Positions 25,601 to 37,304 of a DNA stretch of 64,000 nucleotides are shown here, in pieces. Numbering within the stretch: position 1 is the first letter of the stretch; every line of letters starts with the position of its first letter. Source of the stretch: Siniperca chuatsi (Eukaryota; Chordata; Actinopteri; Centrarchiformes; Sinipercidae); assembly GCF_020085105.1 (NCBI RefSeq), contig NC_058043.1, forward strand, positions 5,647,667-5,711,666. Reading direction: 5' to 3'. A program made the position numbers and the translations under genes. The notes beneath the pieces were generated by a model, which was not told the origin of the DNA, searched no databases, and saw only the letters and a program-made list of their open reading frames with translations.

Positions 25601-28600
25601 TTCATGCTCTGTATTGAAACTATGTTAAATTGCATCGTCCCTATCAAATAAAAATAAATTCAATTGCTAATAGTCAGTTATTTTACTATAATTCCTACTG
25701 GTCATTTAATGCTCAGCTGACAATCCATGCTAGCTACAAACGTTGCCTTAACTAAAGTCATTTGGCAGTTAAGTTGCTGGTTAAAGTTGTTAATTGTTTC
25801 TGGATAACGTTAATGATTAAGTTGTATTGCTAAGCCTGTAAGGTTAGCTAAGTCTGGGTTATTTAATTAGCTAGTAAGCTCTACGAGGCTAATGTTAGCG
25901 AGCACACTTGTATTAACGTTTGCAGACGAAATAACCAGCGGCTTGTTTTACTGCAGCCTTTAAACGGTCACCATACAATACCATACAGTAACGTTATTTC
26001 TGTAAAATTCACTCTTTATCCCACCCAGATCGTTTGTTGTGCTAGCTTAGCATGCTAACTAACAGGCTAACGTCACCTATGGCCTTGACAGATAAACATG
26101 GCGCGTTTTCACCGATAAATTGTGTCTTTGATCAACACATTCTCGCAAATGCGTCTGAAATCGACCTTACCTTGAACTATGTGTTTAGAATAAGGTTGGT
26201 TTTCTGGTTCCTAACTAGAGGATTATCGTATTTTGGAGCGCAGGTGCGTTTAAATGTCTTTCTAGCAGACCTCCATAACCGGATAGAGGAAGGAAAAAAG
26301 GACAGAGGAAGCAATTTATAAGAGGAGAAATAACCTGGAGGAGAAAATGAACAGCGCCAACCCGTGGTTTGTTCCATTACTAGTGTTATTTAGATAGTTA
26401 ACCCACTTGCAATACAAAACTCGTTCCTCTTTAGTTTTTCAGTACTGGTCACATTGTGAGTGTCAGTGTTTTATTTTCAGAACTTGTTTGGTATCGATGC
26501 TTCTGAAAGTTGAATCCGTCTGATCGACTGGACATTGTATTGTTGTTTATAATACTGGAATACGATAATAAATACACATGTTTTTGAGTACACAGTATGG
26601 TGTATTTAATATATGTAATATATATCCTATTGTGAATGAGCTTTAATTATATAGCGGTTGATCCTAAAACTTCTGTTTTATTCAAGTAGATTAAACTACA
26701 GTAGAATAGACTGTAAATTGTTTTATGCTGTATGAACATCCACACCTCAGTTATACCTCATTCATTTTCTTCGTCTCATGACACTCCTCAACACGCTTCA
26801 CTGCTGTAATAATCCATATATTCCTTACTTAAAAGTCCTGCCTCTTACATTCTGGTTTGATAATTGTTTGTTCTGTAATATTTAACTATATCCATTGCTC
26901 TAAATAGTTTTTCTTATTTCCTGCTATTTCTTCTTGAGCTACCATTTGCTATTGGTATTTCAGAGATTATTAACAACCATGTTGATCTCAAGTGTTTTCT
27001 GTGTGTCTGCATTCATATTTTATTTCCTTTTTCTCCCCACAGCATCAATGATGTACCAGTATTTTGTGAAAATTGTTCCTACCATCTACGTTAAAACTGA
27101 TGGAGAGGTGAGTCCAAAATTGTATTAAGTTTATTTTACATTTCGTCCCTGAAATTCCTCTTTCATTCCAGACCTTATCAATGTTGTTAAAGTGACAAAT
27201 TGAGAAATAAAAAGGTTGGTGCAGTACACAGAAACATAGTTTTTGTATCCTTTCTTTTTATGTTTAGTAGGTTCTTAAGCATTTAAATGCAACAAACATG
27301 TTGTGTACCATAAAGCAAACATTTATTTAATCTAATCTAATCTTTAATTGAAAGCTGTACCAGGCTACATTTAACCTCCAGTCCTTCTCATCATCCTAAA
27401 ACAGTGTTGTCATTTTGTTTTTGCAGGTGGTAAAAACAAACCAGTTCTCAGTCACCAGGCATGAGAAAGTGGCCAACGGGCTAATAGGAGACCAGGGGCT
27501 GCCGGGCGTGTTTGTTTTATATGAGCTGTCACCCATGATGGTTAAATTCACAGAGAAACACAGGTAGGAGACAATGGAGGGGCTCGCTTAATAAAAGCTG
27601 TCAGTTACTTTATTGCCCTCTCATTTAAATTGGTGAATTGATGTTGACACTATACTGGCACATTACGCAGCCCATTTCCAGCTGCTTTTTCAACTCGTGT
27701 GCAGATGGCTCCTAGCTTGGCAGTGTATTTGTCTTGCAACATGGTAACTGTGTTGTTGAAACTGCATAATACAGACATGGTGCATGAGCTGTATCTGTAC
27801 CTGAGCTGGTTCTGGTCCCGTTGTCGGAAATCAAGAGAACCACTAGTGGTTGTCGACCCTGCAAGTCTGAAGACATCTGCATAAAGTTGAAACTTGCTCC
27901 TCCATGTCGTGCTGCTGGATACCTTTTGAGTCTCAGATTCTTGTGATAAGCGACGGCATGTATTGTTCAATTCACAATGTCTGAGATCCTGTGGCTTCTC
28001 CATTCTTTGAGATCGTACCAGTTCAAATTGCAAATGCATCTTATGTAGCTGAGCTTTGTTCAAACTCTCACAATGTAATTTTACAAACTAGTAGAGAGAG
28101 AGTGAGCAATAAATCGGTCGCGCCGATATTTTAGTTTTAAATGATCTGCTCAGTATGTATCTTGGTCACGAATTTTAAAACAACAAAAATTTCAAGATTG
28201 TTTATGTTTTCTAAAAATGACTATTGGCTGATATATCGTTTTCAGATTCTTTAAACTCCCACATATCAGGCGGTCTAGAGTAGAGATCCTTGTTTGTTAC
28301 ATGGAGATGTAATGGTTCAACCAGTTCTAAAAAGAAGGAGTATTTTAGGTTTGAATACTTCACTCAGTGTCTGATTCATATAGCTTTAGTAGCGATTTTG
28401 GAATAATCAGATTAGAAAAATTAACCAGATACTGCATCAATAAATAAAATAATAGTTTAAAGGGGAAATGGTTTAAAGGACATTTAAAGGCAATACAATG
28501 GTTCAAGAAGTAAATTCAAATTGCTAGTCTCACATTTTTAAGGAGGATTTTATTGACAGTTATGTCAAGAAGATGTGAGCTTCTTTAAATCTTATTGCTA

Positions 28601-28876
28601 AATAACCAATTTTCTCTCTCTCTCTCTGTTCAGATCGTTCACACACTTCTTAACAGGAGTTTGTGCCATTGTTGGAGGTGTATTTACAGGTCAGTCAGGT
28701 TACCTGATAATACACCGCAGACTGAAATATGAATAGAAATTTAAATGAAGTGGATGAAATCAGACTCTCTTCTTCTGTCACTTCTATTTCCTGCAGTGGC
28801 CGGTCTGATCGACTCGCTCATCTACCACTCAGCTCGGGTCATCCAGAAGAAGATAGAGCTGGGCAAGGCGTCCTAA
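12277..28876 (+). CDS. ergic3: ERGIC3, ER-Golgi intermediate compartment protein 3
   Basis: Membrane cargo receptor (Erv46 family) cycling between ER and cis-Golgi. Fourteen coding exons join in phase: 12277-12364, 13815-13885, 15726-15813, 15949-16068, 16635-16731, 16856-17021, 17891-17948, 20370-20384, 21885-21916, 22352-22448, 27043-27107, 27427-27563, 28634-28689 and 28797-28876. The product is 389 residues (human 383 or 388). It starts [22 protein letters not shown]1 is about residues 31-46 ([16 protein letters not shown]). The luminal part has a cysteine cluster (CESC at 143-146 and CCNTC at 156-160). TM2 is about 348-372 ([13 protein letters not shown] and following), and the short cytosolic tail ends KKIELGKAS with a dilysine. 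Exon 8 is only 15 nt. Intron 5 is 124 nt and flanked by AC and GT repeats. Intron 10 contains antisense romo1. All introns are GT-AG. Confidence 0.96.
12365..13814 (+). repeat. ergic3 intron 1 with a repeat tail and (TATAG)n tract
   Basis: From about 12760 to 13100 the sequence ends GGGATCAATAAAGTATTTC and then TCTGATTCTGATTCTG, the 3' tail type of a common fish nonautonomous or LINE-derived repeat. At about 13186-13215 there is a pentanucleotide run (TATAG)n inside AT-rich DNA. No coding potential was seen outside the exons. Confidence 0.6.
14100..14725 (+). repeat. Dispersed repeat with recurring AAAAAGTCTTA blocks (ergic3 intron 2)
   Basis: Blocks such as GGTCTTGAAAAGTCTTTAAA, GGTATTAAAAAGTCTTACAT and AAAAAGGTCTTAAATTTAAC recur from 14130 to 14695. 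I recognise them as internal parts of a common fish repeat. A T-run of about 22 bases with one break lies at 14270-14290. Confidence 0.55.
16583..16615. repeat. (GAT)11 microsatellite in ergic3 intron 4
   Basis: Eleven GAT units lie 20 bases before the exon 5 start at 16635. The pyrimidine tract between them is TTTTGTGTTTTTTTGTGTAG. Confidence 0.9.
16732..16855 (+). promoter_or_regulatory. ergic3 intron 5: 124-nt intron with (AC)9 at the donor and (TG)11 at the acceptor
   Basis: After the GTAAGA donor, AC repeats run 16743-16761. TG repeats run 16831-16852, ending three bases before the exon in TGTGTGCAG. The two runs are complementary as RNA, so the pre-mRNA could fold with the splice sites held together. 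The TG run occupies the place of a normal polypyrimidine tract. See findings. Confidence 0.8.
18393..18440 (+). mobile_element. Possible Tc1/mariner transposase scrap
   Basis: Reads [11 protein letters not shown], matching the W(S/N)DESKFEI block around the second catalytic aspartate of fish Tc1 transposases. The match ends after about 11 residues, and a stop sits just upstream in frame. It lies in ergic3 intron 7. Chance is possible at this length. Confidence 0.4.
23307..24722 (-). CDS. romo1: ROMO1, reactive oxygen species modulator 1 (mitochondrial inner membrane)
   Basis: Small inner-membrane protein linked to ROS control, cristae/OPA1 and TIM23-type import (family knowledge). Two coding exons on the minus strand, 24722-24592 and 23415-23307, join AG|G in phase with a CTTAG|GTAACT donor and a TCTCTAG acceptor. 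The product is 79 residues, exactly the human length. It starts [20 protein letters not shown], followed by the glycine-rich helix [19 protein letters not shown] (about 22-40), and ends [13 protein letters not shown]. Cys15 and Cys79 are both present. A CTTTCCTCTCCAG acceptor sits directly before the ATG, so a non-coding first exon lies further upstream. The whole gene lies inside ergic3 intron 10, in antisense. The reading frame is intact and has an intron, so it is not a processed copy. Confidence 0.95.
25070..25665 (+). mobile_element. LINE (non-LTR retrotransposon) 3' end, degenerate
   Basis: The frame reads [18 protein letters not shown] and a later block matches [14 protein letters not shown], the C-terminal end of fish LINE ORF2 (NGLAPPPLS.FI and SLPTEI..L motifs). 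A 3' UTR with AAAGCCCAACTAGGGACA follows, and the end CGTCCCTATCAAATAAAAAT is a typical A-rich LINE tail. Stops and shifts break the frame. It lies in ergic3 intron 10, upstream of romo1. Clade uncertain. Confidence 0.75.
26171..26340 (-). promoter_or_regulatory. Candidate romo1 first exon and promoter
   Basis: On the minus strand TATAAAT lies near 26315, and a good donor TTCAAG|GTAAGG lies at 26171/26170. The area around 25880-26200 is locally richer in CG dinucleotides. It would splice to the acceptor directly before the romo1 ATG at 24722. This is inference; no transcript evidence. Confidence 0.35.
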
Positions 28877-31800
28877 CAGCGCCCCCCGCTGGCCTCCATG
28901 GTGCAACACAGACCAAGACACGGACACGGAGACGGAAAGAAGAGGGACAGACAGACAGAAGGAGCAGTTTGGAAACAGAGTCAAGCAGTTTGTTTTCCTT
29001 TAGTTTTTCTGTCTTCTGTCAGATTGAGTGAGAGAAATACAGAGAGAGACAGAGATGTTTTAAATCATCCAAGTTTTGAATTCCTCTGTCTGTCTCTCTT
29101 TTCGTTGTGACAAAGCACTGGAGAGGAACTTGTGGGCCTTTTTGAATTTTGCTCTCCACTGTTAAATTCGATGCCAACAGGACAGAGTCAGACATCAACC
29201 AGAGACTTTTTGAGACTGAACTCAAGCAGAGAAGAGGATGCCAGCCTCCAGAAGCTTCTTCATGGAGAAAGGGAACTTCCTTCCCTCCCTCCTGTTTACG
29301 TCCTGCTTCAGCGCCAGTCAACGCTCTGATCGCTACACTGAATGTTCTTTAGAGGATCTGTAGCCGAGCCTTTGTTCCAGAGGGGTCATGATGAGAGGGC
29401 ATGGAGACTTTTTAAAGTAATATGTCACCCAAAATTTTTCATTTTCCTATCAGTTACTCACCCCATGTAACCTGGACTGCTTGATGAAAAAATGTTTGTA
29501 CTCACATTTCTTTACACAGAATCACAGAAAGCACAATAGGACATAGATAATGTTTTCTCATGATTACAAGAAAATTGTTTTGCGATCTCAGTGTAACAAA
29601 GAATGATTGTTTTGGTCATAGGTTTTAATGATGTCTGGTGATATTTTATACTTTTCTTATTGTCCACAAATCCCATGAAAAAAAACAAAACCAACAATTA
29701 ATTGATCCTACTAACAGATATTTTCTGTGTATCCAAAGCCTGATATATCTTATTCCTCTGGGCCATAGAGCTCCATTGTTGTCCAAAAATTATTAAAAAC
29801 ACATCAATGAGCCACACTGGTGCACTGGGTGACATGTTCCTTCATTACCATGAACACACACACTAGTTTATTTTGACTCAATCCCACATACACCGTCCTG
29901 CTGCTGGAAATACTCACTAGATCACCAAATGTGGATTAATCCACCGCTGAAAATAGTCCCCTACAAATGCACTATTTCCTCCTGTGAAAAACTACAGTGA
30001 TTAGCTGTTTAAGAAAAAATCCTGAGCCTTATTTAAAGATGTATGTCTTCAGAAGGAACCAGTGAGCTTGGGGCTTGGAGTGCCACAAACATGATAGGGA
30101 TGTCAGAAATTATTGAGAGAAGGACTAACACATTGTTGGTTTTGGTCTTTTCATGGGATTTATTGACATTAAGAAAAGTACATAATATTGCCTGCCTGCC
30201 TTCTCCTTTAAGTTCTCTCGCCACGCACTGTTTGTCTGTTTTTTAGTCAGGAATTTAGTGTTTAAGTGTTTAAATATAGTAACCTTAACTAAAATTCCAG
30301 TCCGTCAGATAAAGACCCATGTTCAAAGCCAAGCAGGATCTGAAAAGATTATTAGCATACCGGTTTGCTAAACAAGTCGCTTGACACGTTTTAATATTGT
30401 GTGTGTTTAATGGACTTAGGAGAAACCTCTTCCACCGAAGCTCTATTCTCTATGAATGTGAGAAAGAAATCATCCGGTACTCCAGGCCTCAGTTGTGAGT
30501 TGCTGAAACAAAACATTTTGGGTGACGTGTTCCCGTAAAGACTTGCAGTACATAAAATGCTTGAAACAAGCTGATATTCTTTTGAAACCGCTAAAATAAC
30601 AACACTATACTGGCAGATTTTTGCCAGAAAAGCCACTATGTGTAGGATTTTGTAAGTTTGTTAAAAAATTAGACGATCCTGATGGAGGTTGGTGCAGCCT
30701 GTGTTGCTTTCAGCCTGCTCATCTCCATGTGCCTGTGTTGGATCTGTGAGTGGGGGTGCATGTTAGTCTATCCTGATAATCGGACAGAATTTTGTTCACT
30801 TCATTATTCAGTCTGACATCGTGTCCATCTGATCACAGCCATTGATGATACAAGTCCAGCTGGTCAACACAAACTTACATAAATCCTGCACATAACAGCT
30901 TTAAAAATGTTTAAGTGGCCGTTGAGGCTAGCCGACTAGCGCAGCCAAAATTTGCAGCATTTGGCTCAGTTTCTTTTGTCCCCCGCCTGGGTTGGACTCA
31001 GAATAGGAAGATGAACCTCCACCAGAAAAGTCACTGTAGCTTCTTGTGATTTCAATGACACAATTTTCAGAGTGCGCCCTGCCTTTCTTCCTCCCCTCTC
31101 CTCTACATCCATCCTCAGTTTCACTCATTTGACACCTAATGTTTTAAATGTATTGCCACCAGAAAATGTATGCAAATTCAGGCGCTGTTTTAGGGCAAGT
31201 TACCTCCCCAGTTGACAAAATGGCCCTTTTCCTGACGTTTCCCTCAACATGATCATGCAGCTATTTGGAAATGAAGTCTTCTTATGATTTTAACTCTTTT
31301 TGTTATACATTCAGGAGTGTAAATACTGTACAGACACATCCACCACTGCCTCAGAGAAGGGAGGGAAACGACTAAACACTATATGTATCCCACCAGATGG
31401 AGTGTTGCACTGCACTGTCAGTGTTAAAAACTCAGATTAAGTAGATGAGATTTTTTTTTTAATATAGGGAAAAGGGCTGCTTCTACTCTGCTTGTTTCTT
31501 TCTTTCATTTGCTGGGATAATAGAACGCAATCTGCCCTGTTAGACTGCTGTTAAACGATATGCTTATGTTTTTGTATTTTTTTTTTTATTTTTTTATTGG
31601 GTCTGTGGGTGTTGGGAATGTTAAAAGGACCACAACAAAACCAGTTGCTTCAGATGATGATCCTCGTCCTGTGGCCCTGTGAGTGTTATTCTCATCCAGC
31701 TGTTAATGACAGGCCTAGCAGGGAGGCAGCAGGAAGCTCCCGACCACAAGAACACAGCGTGTAAATGGCGGGTTGATTCTGACTTTATTCCTGACTCAGT

Positions 31801-32267
31801 GTTGGGTCACCATATGAGACCCAGATGTTTCTGACAGTTTGATCTTCGCCTCTCTGTGTTTATTTTGAGCCAATTTCGACCGTCCCGAGTGTTAGACAGA
31901 CAGAAACAGACCCAGCCGGGCGAGATTGTCGGTTAAAAGGAATTTATCTGAAAAGACCACACTGGTGGTTTCGCATGCTACAAATCATAAGCATAGCATA
32001 GTTTATATCACGACCGACCATTTTTATTTCAATATGTTAAGAAAATCAAATATACAGATTGGAACTTGCTCTTCAAGTTGGTAGTCCAACAGTCAGTTAC
32101 ATTTATTGTATTTTTTTCATCATGTTGTAATGTTGTAATTGTTAGGGTGTGTAGAGTCTACTGCCTAATAAGTCTCACTGGACATCAACTCCAATCCACA
32201 ATGCCAGTCTGTCTAACGCCAAATGCCACAGGTGCTTTGCTTTTTATCAGTCTGCTAGGAAACAAAT

Positions 32268-32560
32268 AGGGCTGCAAGTTATTTTCATGATGCATTAATC
32301 TATTGTTCTTAATCAGTTAATCATTTGGTTTATAAAACGGCAGATATAATTGTGGGAAAAAACCCTCGTAAGGTCCCAGAGCCACTTTCATGTCTTGTTT
32401 TGCCAGACCAACTGTCCCAAAACCAAAGATGTTCAGTTTACAATGATATAAAAACAGAGAAGAGCAGCAAATCTTTACATTTGGAAAAGCTGGAACGAGG
32501 GAATGTTTGCTTTAAAAATGAAGAGTGTTAATTATCAAAATAGTTGTTTAATTTTCTGTT
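32268..32560 (+). repeat. Dispersed fish repeat starting AGGGCTGCAAGTTATTTTCA
   Basis: AGGGCTGCAAGTTATTTTCA, then TTAATCTATTGTTC, ATTTGGTTTATAAAACGG, CCAAAGATGTTCAGTTTACA and ATTATCAAAATAGTTG follow the order of a very common percomorph repeat ('agggctgcaactaacgatta' family). Confidence 0.75.
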
Positions 32561-33822
32561 GATCCACTCCGACTGGCTATCCACAACAGCAATCACAAGT
32601 GTCTACACACAGGTTTCAGGTGTCGCTTTTTATTAGTTGACTGGAAACAAGTGAAGAGAGATTAAAAAATGGTGCTTGTTCCTTCTGAATAGATGGAAGA
32701 TAGTTTTCTGTGAGTAGTCCTCACCGTGTTTCTTTGAGTTTTGAGCTGTGTTGATCTGTTTTCCTGAGGCACCATTTCCGAACTTGACTGCTGTATTAGG
32801 TCACACCAAAGCAGCATTCTGTGTTTGGTCAGTTTTAATGTCAATCAAAATCATTTCTGGTCAAAGCTGTAGTTTCTTAAACATGTTAAAGAACCTTGTG
32901 GATCATTATCCGTTACAGGATGCCCGTGTCTGCTTACTGTGTATCTTTTGGTGGGATTTTTTTTCCAACAATATAGCTTTCTAATGCCAGGAAGGTATTC
33001 TACAGTATATAGTCCCTGCTTTACCACATGGCAATATAACTTAAACAACAAAATAAAGGCAACAAATAGCTTACTGTAAAGCAAGTTTAAAATCAATGCA
33101 TGGTGATTTTCAGAGTTGAAAGCGCTGAAATGACTTTTCAGGCTTTTTTAAAAGTTGTAAAAATTAAACAAAAAACAACCATCTGGCTAAAACATGCAAA
33201 ACCACCAGTTTTCCTTAACAATCTAAATTCACATTCACCACAAATCACCTGTCAATCAATGAAAGTCAGTAGGACACACATCATGTTTTGATGAAGTTTG
33301 AGTTCCTCTATGTGGGGCTCTTTGTGCGGTGGAGATCACGATGTTGCTCCCAGCTCTTCTGTTTCTGTCTGTCCCTAACAAACTAAAACTACGAAATGTA
33401 TCAACAAAATTACAAAAGACTTCAGTCAGTCAGTCAGACCTTGCAGCATTGGACCAAACCTCTTTTTTGTGGTTTTGACAACACTCAACTTCTGTTTGAC
33501 TCGGCTAACAGACAAATACAGTATGTAATAGCAGATATGGCTAATGTCATGATGAAGTTCATCCAGGATGTGAAGACATGTTGGTTCAGTGTGAATCTGT
33601 GACTAAGATTGAAGCTCATGTTACTGTTGCAGCTAACATGAACAATTCAGAGTATTATGGCTGTAAAGAGACACTTTGATGACCATAAGTATCAAAACTG
33701 TCCAATATTTCTTCTCTCTCTGTGTTTAAATAGCTTCTGAAATCTGGATGATGAAAGTTCCCGATGAGTCGGTTGTTGATGGTTGATTGTTGCACCTTTT
33801 AACATCTAAATCAGGGGCAGGG

Positions 33823-33824
<2 letters not shown>

Positions 33825-33863
<39 letters not shown>

Positions 33864-33912
33864 TATGTGTGTTCTGATGCCTGCCAGTTTGTGTGTGTGT
33901 GTGTGTGTGTGT
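33825..33912. repeat. Two (GT)n microsatellites
   Basis: (GT)n at 33825-33861 and again at 33891-33912, separated by GTATGTGTGTTCTGATGCC and a short linker. Just downstream is an AATAAA at 33978. Confidence 0.9.
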
Positions 33913-33990
33913 CTGAGTGTGAGAGAGAAATGTATTTATATTTTGATTGTCCTCAAACAGTTTTTAAAATGACAGAAAATAAATGTTGAA

Positions 33991-35380
33991 TACACCAGCT
34001 TCAACTGTCTGCCTCCTCATTATTTTGGCTTTAATATTAAAATGTAATCTTAAAACATCTTAAAACACTGCCTTACATTAAATCAGATCACAGTATGGTA
34101 GTTAAAGAAATTCTTGGTTGATACATTACTTTTTACAGACTAATTCTGTTTATTGAAGTGTGTGATGAAGTTGATTGTGTGCTCCCATTGGGAGCAACAG
34201 TTAGCAGATTAGCATCAGTCTGTTCAGAGCTGAGCCATCAGGGACACTTTAAATCATAGTCACGTCACCATCACACACTATTGTGACTCTTGAGTTTTAT
34301 GAAAAAACTGTTCTGCTTGATGTTTTGAGTTGATTCCAGCTTTTCATAACAAGGAAACTGGATTCACAAAAATATAGGCTGTCAAATTAGTAACATTGTC
34401 TCTCATGCCAGGAAGATGCAAAGTGTCACCAGTGAAAGAATCACGTTAAGTCCCCATAGGAAGCACAACACAGTGATCAATATAGTTAGAGAACATACAA
34501 AGAGTCCACAAGAGTAAAAGTAACAGTAAATTTAGCAACACATTAGCACATTAGCCTCAGACAGCAGCAGATTATGTGTTCATCCACATCATCTTTTATT
34601 TAACAGCACTTTTCTGAACAGAACAACAAAGCCTTACACAACAAAGAAAAAACAGTCTGTCCCTGCTGAAGTGCCCTTGAGCAAAATGATGAACCCCAGA
34701 GGTCAAGTGTGGCTCCTGGCTGACCTCTGACCCCGCAGGCCAAACGCACACCTGTAAGTCTTTTCAGAGGGAGACGTGGAAAACTGATTTCTCACTGAAT
34801 CATCTGAAGCAGCAGATACACTTCTCTTCATTCTACACAAATCAAATCAAACTAACAGGAAATCTATAAAACAGAGAGAGCAGTAACTTGTTTTTCTTAA
34901 TGTTATATTTGATGTCATTGTTGAATAATGCTTGTTCTTTCCTGCTGAAATGAAAGTTTTTCTGTCACATAAATTAATCTCTTCTTCAATAATTTGAAAT
35001 TCCAGTTTACGTCTATCAGCCACTAGATGGCGACTATGTGCTTCAAACTGATTAGTTCTTGCCACTGTCCTCACACACACACACACACACACAGAGGGAG
35101 ATACAGATCACTTCGCCCCAGACAGATAATCATATTTCCAGTATTAAACTGTTCTCTGTGGACTGTAATGCTGGACTGCTCAGCCTTGTGTGGGCTCTGA
35201 CACACACACACACACATGCATACGCACACACACCCACAGGAAGTTACTCAAGCCTGCTGTAATTTCATTCAGATGCTCTGTTCTCTTTCTCTGTGTGTGT
35301 GTCACATTAAATCCATCACATGTACATTTTAAGTCCTCACAGGGACAGAAAGACATCATCAGGTGCATTTCTAACACTGA
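33991..35380. other. Intergenic with CA runs and a possible SINE scrap
   Basis: CA runs at 35072-35093 and 35201-35216. At about 34668-34740 the block GAAGTGCCCTTGAGCAA resembles the body of a tRNA-derived SINE (plus strand), too short to be certain. Nothing else recognised. Confidence 0.45.
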
Positions 35381-35384
35381 CAAC

Positions 35385-35930
35385 TTTACATAGTTGTGGA
35401 AGTGTAATATAGATCTTTTACTTAAAAGTAGCAATACAACAATGTACTTCATTATGAGTAAAAGTCCTGCATTCATAATTTTACTTAAGTACAACTACAG
35501 AAGTATTATCCGCAAAATGGACGTAAAGTGTGAAAAGTAAAAGTACTCATTAGGTGTCAGAATGGCCCCCGTCAGAGAGTTATGTTATCATTTATTTTCA
35601 TGTTAGGCTTACAAGATTAGTATTACTGATGAATCAAAATGTAAGCAGCATTTTAATGTTGCAGCTAGTTGATCTGATGTTCATTTTAATCTATATTTGA
35701 ATATATATCAAATCATATTCTATAAGATGATAATATGCTTTGCATGTAAAATATTGAACTGCAACGTAAGTAGTAACTGCAACTGTCAAATAATGTACAC
35801 ATTTCTCTCTGAAATGTGACGTAAAAGTATAGTAGTACACAATGGAGATACTCAAGTAAAGTACCTCAGAATTGTCCTTGAGTACAGTACACGAGTAAAT
35901 GTACTTAGTAACTTTCCATTTACCCCCACC
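35385..35930 (+). repeat. Dispersed fish repeat rich in AAGTACTTAAGTA
   Basis: Starts with ACTTAAAAGTAGCAATACAA, has GTAAGCAGCATTTTAATGTT inside, and ends AGTAAATGTACTTAGTAACT then TTCCATTT. I recognise the order from a widespread percomorph repeat. A related short copy is at 53.65-53.84 kb. Confidence 0.75.
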
Positions 35931-36339
35931 AGGCAGTCCCATTCAGCAGTTTGTCAGTGAGATATCCTTAAAAACCTGTGAAGAGAACTGAGTGAAATGT
36001 GGTGGAACATTCAGCCATGAGCCAAGGAACAAATTACGAGCTTTGGTGCAGATCCAGGAACTTTTTACTTCTTAATATTGTGAAATAGGACAATTTGATA
36101 GTTTTTTCATGAACTATTGCACTCACTTGAATGCAAATCTTCTACATCTATCTAATGATCATTTATCACTATTCTGAAGCATAAATGTTTTCTGTTATTA
36201 AACAGAAGATTTTGGAAAGATTTTGTAGCCTTGACAAAGGTATATGCTGTGTCAGTGTTTTCCAGTTCTAAATATATAAGTTGTATATTGTGTGAGACAA
36301 TAGACTAAAGCATAGATTCACATTACATTCACGCTAACT

Positions 36340-37080
36340 CGACAGCCGTCCAACTTCTGGGGTCGTGAGAATTTTGCGACCTAAAACCTTTTAGAGGTTA
36401 TTTTTTACAGGTTACAGTTCAGCTTAAATTTGGCATTTAGGGTTCATTTGTAGGGTTTGTGGTGTTAGGTAGGAGAGCTTTTTGTTGTGTTTTAAAAAAA
36501 GAAGATAACTTTACTGTCAATGTGCGCATAGAAAAAATGTTTTCTGTCATCCTTACCTATTACCCTGCACAGAGGAGCCAGAGGTCAGGGCCAAGCACAG
36601 TGCAATGCCCCTGGGGCTGTTGTAGAGGTTTGGTGCCTTGCTTAAGAGCACTGACAGTTGGTGACGCTGTGGATGTAAAACCAACCTTAGTTCAGGGATT
36701 ATTCTAAGGCTTAGGTTATAATTTTAAGATTCAAAGATGAGTTGGGGGTTTTTCAAATGTATTGTGTTAGGTTCAATAATGGTTAGGACGGGTTTCAGGA
36801 TCTGTTTTTTGGATTTACAGTGTAGGGTTAATGGGTTTTGGGTAATGATTTAAGGTCTATAGTCTGGAGTTAGGGTTAGACGTGAGGTTTCGGTTTCTGT
36901 GTTTATTTCTAGGGTTTTTGGTTTAAAATGTGTTGGAGTTAGGGTTAAGATTTAATTAGAGGTTTAGGATTCTGGTTTATTTAGAGGGTGCAGGATTTAG
37001 ACTTTAGATTATGGTTGGAGTCAAGACTTTAAGTTGAGGTTTCAGGTTTAAGAAGAAGCTCGAGGTTTGCTTTGCATTCA
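36340..37080 (+). repeat. G/T-skewed stretch with scattered telomere-like TTAGGG/AGGGTT words
   Basis: Over more than 600 bases the plus strand is rich in G and T and poor in C. It repeats words such as TTAGGGTT, GTAGGGTT, GTTAGGTT, TTAGGATT and GGGTTTTTGG in irregular spacing. It is not a clean (TTAGGG)n array. Confidence 0.55.
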
Positions 37081-37304
37081 GTTTAAAGTATAATGTCTGA
37101 AGGTGAGATTTCTAACCTCTAAATGTTCCAGTGATCCAGCCCAATAACATGGATGCTCTTGAGATGTTGAATGGCTATCCTTGCTAGCTCATACTTACAT
37201 TTTGTGATTAATCTGGTGATGTCTCTGCAAATCTAACTACTAAAATCGAACTAAAATGCATAGAAGAGATGGGATGTGGTCATTAGTAAAGTCAGTTGAT
37301 GTGT

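Larger units (their letters stand above)
28877..33990 (+). other. Downstream of ergic3: long 3' UTR or intergenic, no coding gene seen
   Basis: No AATAAA was found close behind the ergic3 stop. The next candidates are 33052-33057 and 33978-33983 (TGACAGAAAATAAATGTTG), so the 3' UTR is either very long or uses a variant signal. Non-coding throughout. T-rich runs occur near 31450 and 31580. Confidence 0.4.

Noticed and set aside
27650-28063. 137-codon minus-strand open frame in ergic3 intron 12
   Set aside because: No family recognised and no splice context; could be a worn repeat, but not supportable as a gene.
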